Part shown: positions 6,159 through 8,421 of the stretch, in pieces
How the letters are laid out: each line of letters opens with the position of its first letter
Position numbering within the stretch: position 1 is the stretch's first letter
Source of the DNA: Rubrobacteraceae bacterium
GTDB lineage: Bacteria; Actinomycetota; Rubrobacteria; Rubrobacterales; Rubrobacteraceae
DNA length: 8,421 bases
Direction of reading: 5' to 3'
NCBI GenBank assembly: GCA_029240775.1
Contig: JARDZQ010000048.1
Location: 1-8,421, forward strand
Made by a program: the position numbers and the translations under genes
Notes under the pieces: model-generated
Database searches by the model: none
What the model was told of the DNA's origin: nothing
Seen by the model: only the letters and a program-made list of their open reading frames with translations

Positions 6159-6800
6159 CTACTCTGGGAAGTCCGAGTCGAGGAGCGCGGCGCAGTCTCT
6201 ATAGACCTCGACGGCTCCCGCTTCTCTGAGCTCCTGCGCGCTAAAAGCCCCGCCGGTCAGAACGGCCACGGTGCGGATGCCGGCCCCGTCCGCCGCCACG
6301 ATATCCCAGACGGCGTCTCCGACAGCCACGGTCTCGTTCGCCGAAGCGCCGGCCCTCTGGAGGGTAAGCTCGAAGATGTCGGGCGCGGGCTTGGAGTTCT
6401 CGACCGCGCTCGAGTTGACCACGCCGGTTATGTGTCCCTCGGCTTCGAGCTCCGACATGTGGTGCTCGAGCTCCTCGTCCTTGGCGCTCGTGACGAACCA
6501 GACCTCGTAGCCGCGCTCGAGGAGGGAGGAGATCAACTCCTTCGCGCCCGGTAGCGGGTGGCCGTGCTTCTGCAGCTCCCCGTAAAGCTCGCTGTGCAGC
6601 TCCTCGATCTTCTCCACCGTCTCTTCGTCCTCGACGAACTCGCCGATCAGGAGGTTCGAACCTTTCCCGATCTGCTTGTGGATCTGCACCCTCGGCACCC
6701 GGTGTCCCACCTCCTCGAACGCCCGCGCCCACGCCTCGACGTGCAGATAGTTGGTGTCCATCAGCGTGCCATCCACGTCGAGCACCACGACCTTAGCCAC
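6159..6800 (-). CDS. HAD family hydrolase (phosphoglycolate phosphatase-like)
   Basis: This is a soluble phosphatase of the haloacid dehalogenase superfamily, 213 residues. Motif I is LDVDGTLMD with the nucleophile Asp8 and the acid/base Asp10. Motif II is FVTSAK with Thr104. Motif III is SKPAPD with Lys137. Motif IV is VGDAVWD with Asp162 and Asp166. The helical cap between motifs I and II is of the phosphoglycolate phosphatase/beta-phosphoglucomutase (C1) type. The start chosen is the GTG at 6800, 8 residues before the nucleophile, with GAAGGG 9 bases upstream. An in-frame ATG at 6830 adds 10 residues and lacks a ribosome site. The gene is divergent from ygfZ and upstream of the cold-shock gene. 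The substrate cannot be assigned within this family from sequence alone. Confidence 0.9.
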   Translation of the reverse strand: MAKVVVLDVDGTLMDTNYLHVEAWARAFEEVGHRVPRVQIHKQIGKGSNLLIGEFVEDEETVEKIEELHSELYGELQKHGHPLPGAKELISSLLERGYEVWFVTSAKDEELEHHMSELEAEGHITGVVNSSAVENSKPAPDIFELTLQRAGASANETVAVGDAVWDIVAADGAGIRTVAVLTGGAFSAQELREAGAVEVYRDCAALLDSDFPE

Positions 6801-6834
6801 CTTCGACCGCCCTTCTATCATCTGGATCATGGCT

Positions 6835-6840
6835 TAAAAT
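6835..6840 (+). promoter_or_regulatory. -10 box for a likely leaderless ygfZ transcript
   Basis: TAAAAT (one mismatch from TATAAT) ends 6 bases before the ygfZ ATG at 6847, so transcription would begin at or beside the start codon. No Shine-Dalgarno site precedes that ATG, in keeping with a leaderless mRNA, which is common in actinobacteria. The -35 region is weak. The same stretch reads TATTTT on the other strand and could serve the divergent HAD gene. Confidence 0.4.
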
Positions 6841-6846
6841 ACCGGC

Positions 6847-7854
6847 ATGGAAGATCCGAGAAGACCCCGACTTCGAGAACCCCGGAGCGACGCCAGCGAG
6901 GCCGTGTATACCCGCTCAGCCGACCGTTCAGTCCCCGGTCGTCCGGAAGACTCCGCCGCCCTGGTTGACCTGCCCTGGACCCTAATGCGACTCTCCGGCG
7001 AGAAGGCCGAGGAGATGCTGAACTCCGTCCTGACCAACCAGGTGCCCGAAGAATACAACCTCGGCGTCTACGCCCTGCTGCTGAACCCGAAGGGCCGCAT
7101 CCAGACGGATCTGCGTGTCCTCAAGTCCGCCGGTGAGGTCCTGCTCGTCGTCGAGCCCGAGGGTGCCGCGGCCGCGAAGGAGCTGCTGGGCCGCTATGCA
7201 CCCTTCTACCGCATCGGCCTCGAAGACCTCTCCGGCACGGAAGCCGCGTGGGGCGTGATCGGGCTCTACGGGCCTCGGTCTGGTGAACTCCTCGGCGGCC
7301 TCGAGCTCGCCGAGTACGAGAGCGCCGACGTAACGCTTGGCGGCGCGGACCTCCTCGCGTCTGGCGTCGCGGTTCCCGTTCCCGGCTACGACCTCCTCGG
7401 TCCGGCGGGCGCCCTCGATGCCGCCCGCGAGTACCTCGCCAGGCGCGGGGCGTTCCCTGTGGGCCTCGACGCCTACGAGACCGCGCGCGTCGAGGCCGGC
7501 GTGCCCCGCTTCGGGTCCGACATCACCCCCGAGAACTTCCCGGCCGAGGCGGGGATCCTGGACCGCGCCGTAAGCTTCGAGAAGGGGTGCTACCCGGGCC
7601 AGGAGACCGTCGCGCGGATGCACTACCGCGGCCACCCAAACAGGACCCTCCACCGCTTCGCCGTCGAAGGCGCCGCTCCGGCGGGCGCCGAGATCCTGCA
7701 GAACGGCAAGCGGGTCGGCCAGGTGACCAGCGTCGCGCCGCTGCCGGTGAACGGGGAGATGCTCGCCCTCGGCTATCTCTCCCACACCGCCGACGAGCAA
7801 GGGGAACTCCGCGCCGGGGAAGCCACGCTCCGGCCCTCGCCTTCACCCCAGTAA
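6847..7854 (+). CDS. ygfZ: YgfZ/GcvT-type folate-binding Fe-S assembly factor
   Basis: This protein of the aminomethyltransferase-like YgfZ (COG0354) family is 335 residues. In E. coli, YgfZ binds folate and supports the upkeep of certain Fe-S enzymes such as MiaB. The hallmark KGCYPGQE, with the conserved Cys248, lies at 246-253, followed by VARMHYRGHPNR. The N-terminal GcvT-like part includes VDLPWTLMRLSGEKAEEML (40-58) and LTNQVPEEYNLGVYALLLNPKGR. A C-terminal barrel-like region starts near 266. The ATG at 6847 gives an Arg-rich, low-complexity lead of about 19 residues. A GTG at 6904 would remove it, but its only purine-rich upstream stretch is too close. The suf operon starting 512 bases downstream supports an Fe-S role. 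Confidence 0.88.
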   Translation: MEDPRRPRLREPRSDASEAVYTRSADRSVPGRPEDSAALVDLPWTLMRLSGEKAEEMLNSVLTNQVPEEYNLGVYALLLNPKGRIQTDLRVLKSAGEVLLVVEPEGAAAAKELLGRYAPFYRIGLEDLSGTEAAWGVIGLYGPRSGELLGGLELAEYESADVTLGGADLLASGVAVPVPGYDLLGPAGALDAAREYLARRGAFPVGLDAYETARVEAGVPRFGSDITPENFPAEAGILDRAVSFEKGCYPGQETVARMHYRGHPNRTLHRFAVEGAAPAGAEILQNGKRVGQVTSVAPLPVNGEMLALGYLSHTADEQGELRAGEATLRPSPSPQ

Positions 7855-8061
7855 CAGAGCGACTACCAGCAGCACGATGCCGACCGCCGCGACGTTCCAG
7901 ACGAGAGAGCAGATCCGGGGTACCAAGCGCTGCACCAGGAGTAGGCTCGCCTCCGCCCCCGAAATCCCGCCACCGCTCGGCCTCCACCTCCTGCTCAGCG
8001 AAGATACGGGTGGGATGTTCCGCAACCAGGTGCGCAACCTCGAGGAACGTCTTATCTCCAT
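7843..8061 (-). CDS. Doubtful small ORF with a C-terminal membrane segment
   Basis: This 72-residue reading frame is unrecognised. Its last 28 residues, RLVPRICSLVWNVAAVGIVLLVVALLLG, form a clear hydrophobic segment with a basic front (shown here only to mark 7843-7929), while the first 40 are Arg/Ser-rich and look non-coding. No start has a well-spaced ribosome site: GGAGG directly abuts the ATG at 8061, and a GTG at 7935 would give a 30-residue protein. It overlaps the 3' end of ygfZ by 12 bases in a tail-to-tail arrangement. In the upstream part another minus-strand frame reads more like protein, including DKTFLEVAHLVAEHPTRIF, so this could be a frameshifted remnant. It may equally be chance. 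Confidence 0.22.
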   Translation of the reverse strand: MEIRRSSRLRTWLRNIPPVSSLSRRWRPSGGGISGAEASLLLVQRLVPRICSLVWNVAAVGIVLLVVALLLG

Positions 8062-8166
8062 CCTCCAGGCAATCTTCGAACGCTCTCGAATCTCTCTTTG
8101 TCGGGAACCGTTCCCAACAAAAGCGGTCTAGAGGGCCTCACGATGTTACAAGCTCCGCGGGCGGGC

Positions 8167-8211
8167 CCGTTGCTGACAACGGCTTGCAGTTGGAGATATT
8201 TACTGATCTCC
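8167..8211 (+). other. Two adjacent perfect stem-loops upstream of the suf promoter
   Basis: CCGTTG (8167-8172) and CAACGG (8177-8182) form a 6-bp stem with loop CTGA, and GGAGAT (8192-8197) and ATCTCC (8206-8211) form a second 6-bp stem with an 8-base loop. They lie before the predicted suf start of transcription, so they would not be in that mRNA. They could end transcription from ygfZ, although no T-run follows them. Confidence 0.35.
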
Positions 8212-8265
8212 GGCTACCGAAAACCGTTTAAGAATGGCGAGTTTCGGGCACACTAAGAAAAGTTA

Positions 8266-8279
8266 TTGATCCAGATCAC
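8266..8279. promoter_or_regulatory. FNR/CRP-like dyad upstream of sufC
   Basis: TTGAT (8266-8270), four bases, then ATCAC (8275-8279) matches the FNR consensus TTGAT-N4-ATCAA at nine of ten defined positions. It lies 7 bases upstream of the proposed -35 box. An oxygen-, redox- or nitric-oxide-sensing CRP/FNR-family protein controlling Fe-S assembly would make sense, but no regulator gene is in the window and the match could be chance. Confidence 0.35.
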
Positions 8280-8285
8280 GTCTCA

Positions 8286-8314
8286 TTGTGAGGGGTACGA
8301 TGCTGTGATTAAAT
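8286..8314 (+). promoter_or_regulatory. Candidate suf operon promoter
   Basis: TTGTGA (8286-8291, -35) and TTAAAT (8309-8314, -10) are separated by 17 bases. Transcription would start near 8321, giving a leader of about 46 bases before the sufC ATG. Confidence 0.45.
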
Positions 8315-8317
8315 AGC

Positions 8318-8333
8318 TTTGCAATGTAGCAAA
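8318..8333. promoter_or_regulatory. Inverted repeat over the predicted suf transcription start
   Basis: TTTGC (8318-8322) and GCAAA (8329-8333) are perfect inverted arms with a 6-base spacer. They cover the predicted start of transcription, a usual site for a repressor. Which protein would bind is unknown. It could also be a weak mRNA hairpin. Confidence 0.3.
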
Positions 8334-8366
8334 TATGTTACTACGCGCGAGAGCGTTAGGGGTTCG

Positions 8367-8421
8367 ATGCTAAAGATAGAGAATCTGCACATTGAGATCG
8401 ACGGCAACGAGATCGTCAAGG
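8367..8421 (+). CDS. sufC: SufC, Fe-S cluster assembly ATPase (5' end only)
   Basis: Only the first 18 codons are present, MLKIENLHIEIDGNEIVK, and the window ends inside codon 19. The opening matches the N-terminus of SufC, the ABC-type ATPase of the SufBCD scaffold that builds Fe-S clusters; the usual pattern is a start near LxIxNLHVxIxGxEILKG. The Walker A loop would lie just beyond the window, so assignment rests on this short stretch and another ABC ATPase cannot be excluded. AGGGG lies 5 bases before the ATG, and a promoter-like region with two dyads precedes it, suggesting this is the first gene of its operon. ygfZ upstream supports the Fe-S assignment. Confidence 0.75.
   Translation, partial: MLKIENLHIEIDGNEIVK

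Larger units (their letters stand above)
7855..8366. other. Long non-coding stretch upstream of sufC
   Basis: This 512-base stretch lies between ygfZ and sufC. The left part (to about 8140) is GC-rich and holds only the doubtful minus-strand ORF. The right part (about 8190-8366) is visibly richer in A and T and carries hairpins, dyads and the likely sufC promoter. No tRNA fold, known riboswitch or convincing plus-strand gene was seen. Confidence 0.7.

Noticed and set aside
6982..7800. 272-residue minus-strand ORF
   Set aside because: It is entirely antisense to ygfZ, which has clear family motifs; composition is that of a shadow frame.
7877..8131. 84-residue plus-strand ORF between ygfZ and sufC
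   Set aside because: No ribosome site, no domain, mixed composition, and it overlaps the slightly more plausible minus-strand hydrophobic ORF.

Overview
The window is GC-rich bacterial chromosome with tightly packed genes, GTG and TTG starts, and Shine-Dalgarno sites rich in GGAG or AAGG. The style (a larC homologue, a GluQ-type synthetase, a holin-like/DUF3618-like pair, and a suf operon that seems to open with sufC) fits an actinobacterium, possibly a deep-branching one such as Rubrobacter. That assignment is inference from gene content and was not tested by a search. I see no tRNA, rRNA, CRISPR array, transposase or phage structural gene.

Layout. (1) Positions 2-3527 are a minus-strand run, transcribed in the order yqeC (selenium-cofactor accessory ATPase), a small YtrA-like GntR repressor, gluQ (glutamyl-Q tRNA(Asp) synthetase), then an M20 amidohydrolase. 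The gntR promoter carries a perfect 7-bp inverted repeat over an extended -10 box, which suggests self-repression. (2) Positions 3708-5715 are a plus-strand run: a holin-III/YqjE-like membrane protein, a DUF3618-like tail-anchored protein in a GTGA overlap with it, then larC (nickel-pincer cofactor synthesis). The 3' end of larC runs into a short repetitive element. (3) Positions 5716-5803 are a convergent gap with a long hairpin. (4) Positions 5804-6800 on the minus strand are a CspA-type cold-shock protein gene and an upstream HAD-family phosphatase gene. (5) The HAD gene is divergent from ygfZ (6847-7854, plus), whose ATG lies 6 bases from a TAAAAT box, as expected for a leaderless mRNA. 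(6) Positions 7855-8366 hold no convincing gene. They contain a doubtful small membrane ORF on the minus strand, several hairpins, and then a promoter region with two dyads ahead of a truncated sufC that starts at 8367.

How the genes fit together. Several are maturation factors for metal or modified-cofactor systems: YqeC (labile selenium of molybdenum hydroxylases), LarC (nickel pincer), and YgfZ plus SufC (Fe-S clusters); GluQ modifies queuosine in tRNA(Asp). YgfZ next to the suf operon makes functional sense. The other neighbours may be coincidental, since their client enzymes and partner genes (molybdenum hydroxylase, larB, larE) lie outside the window.
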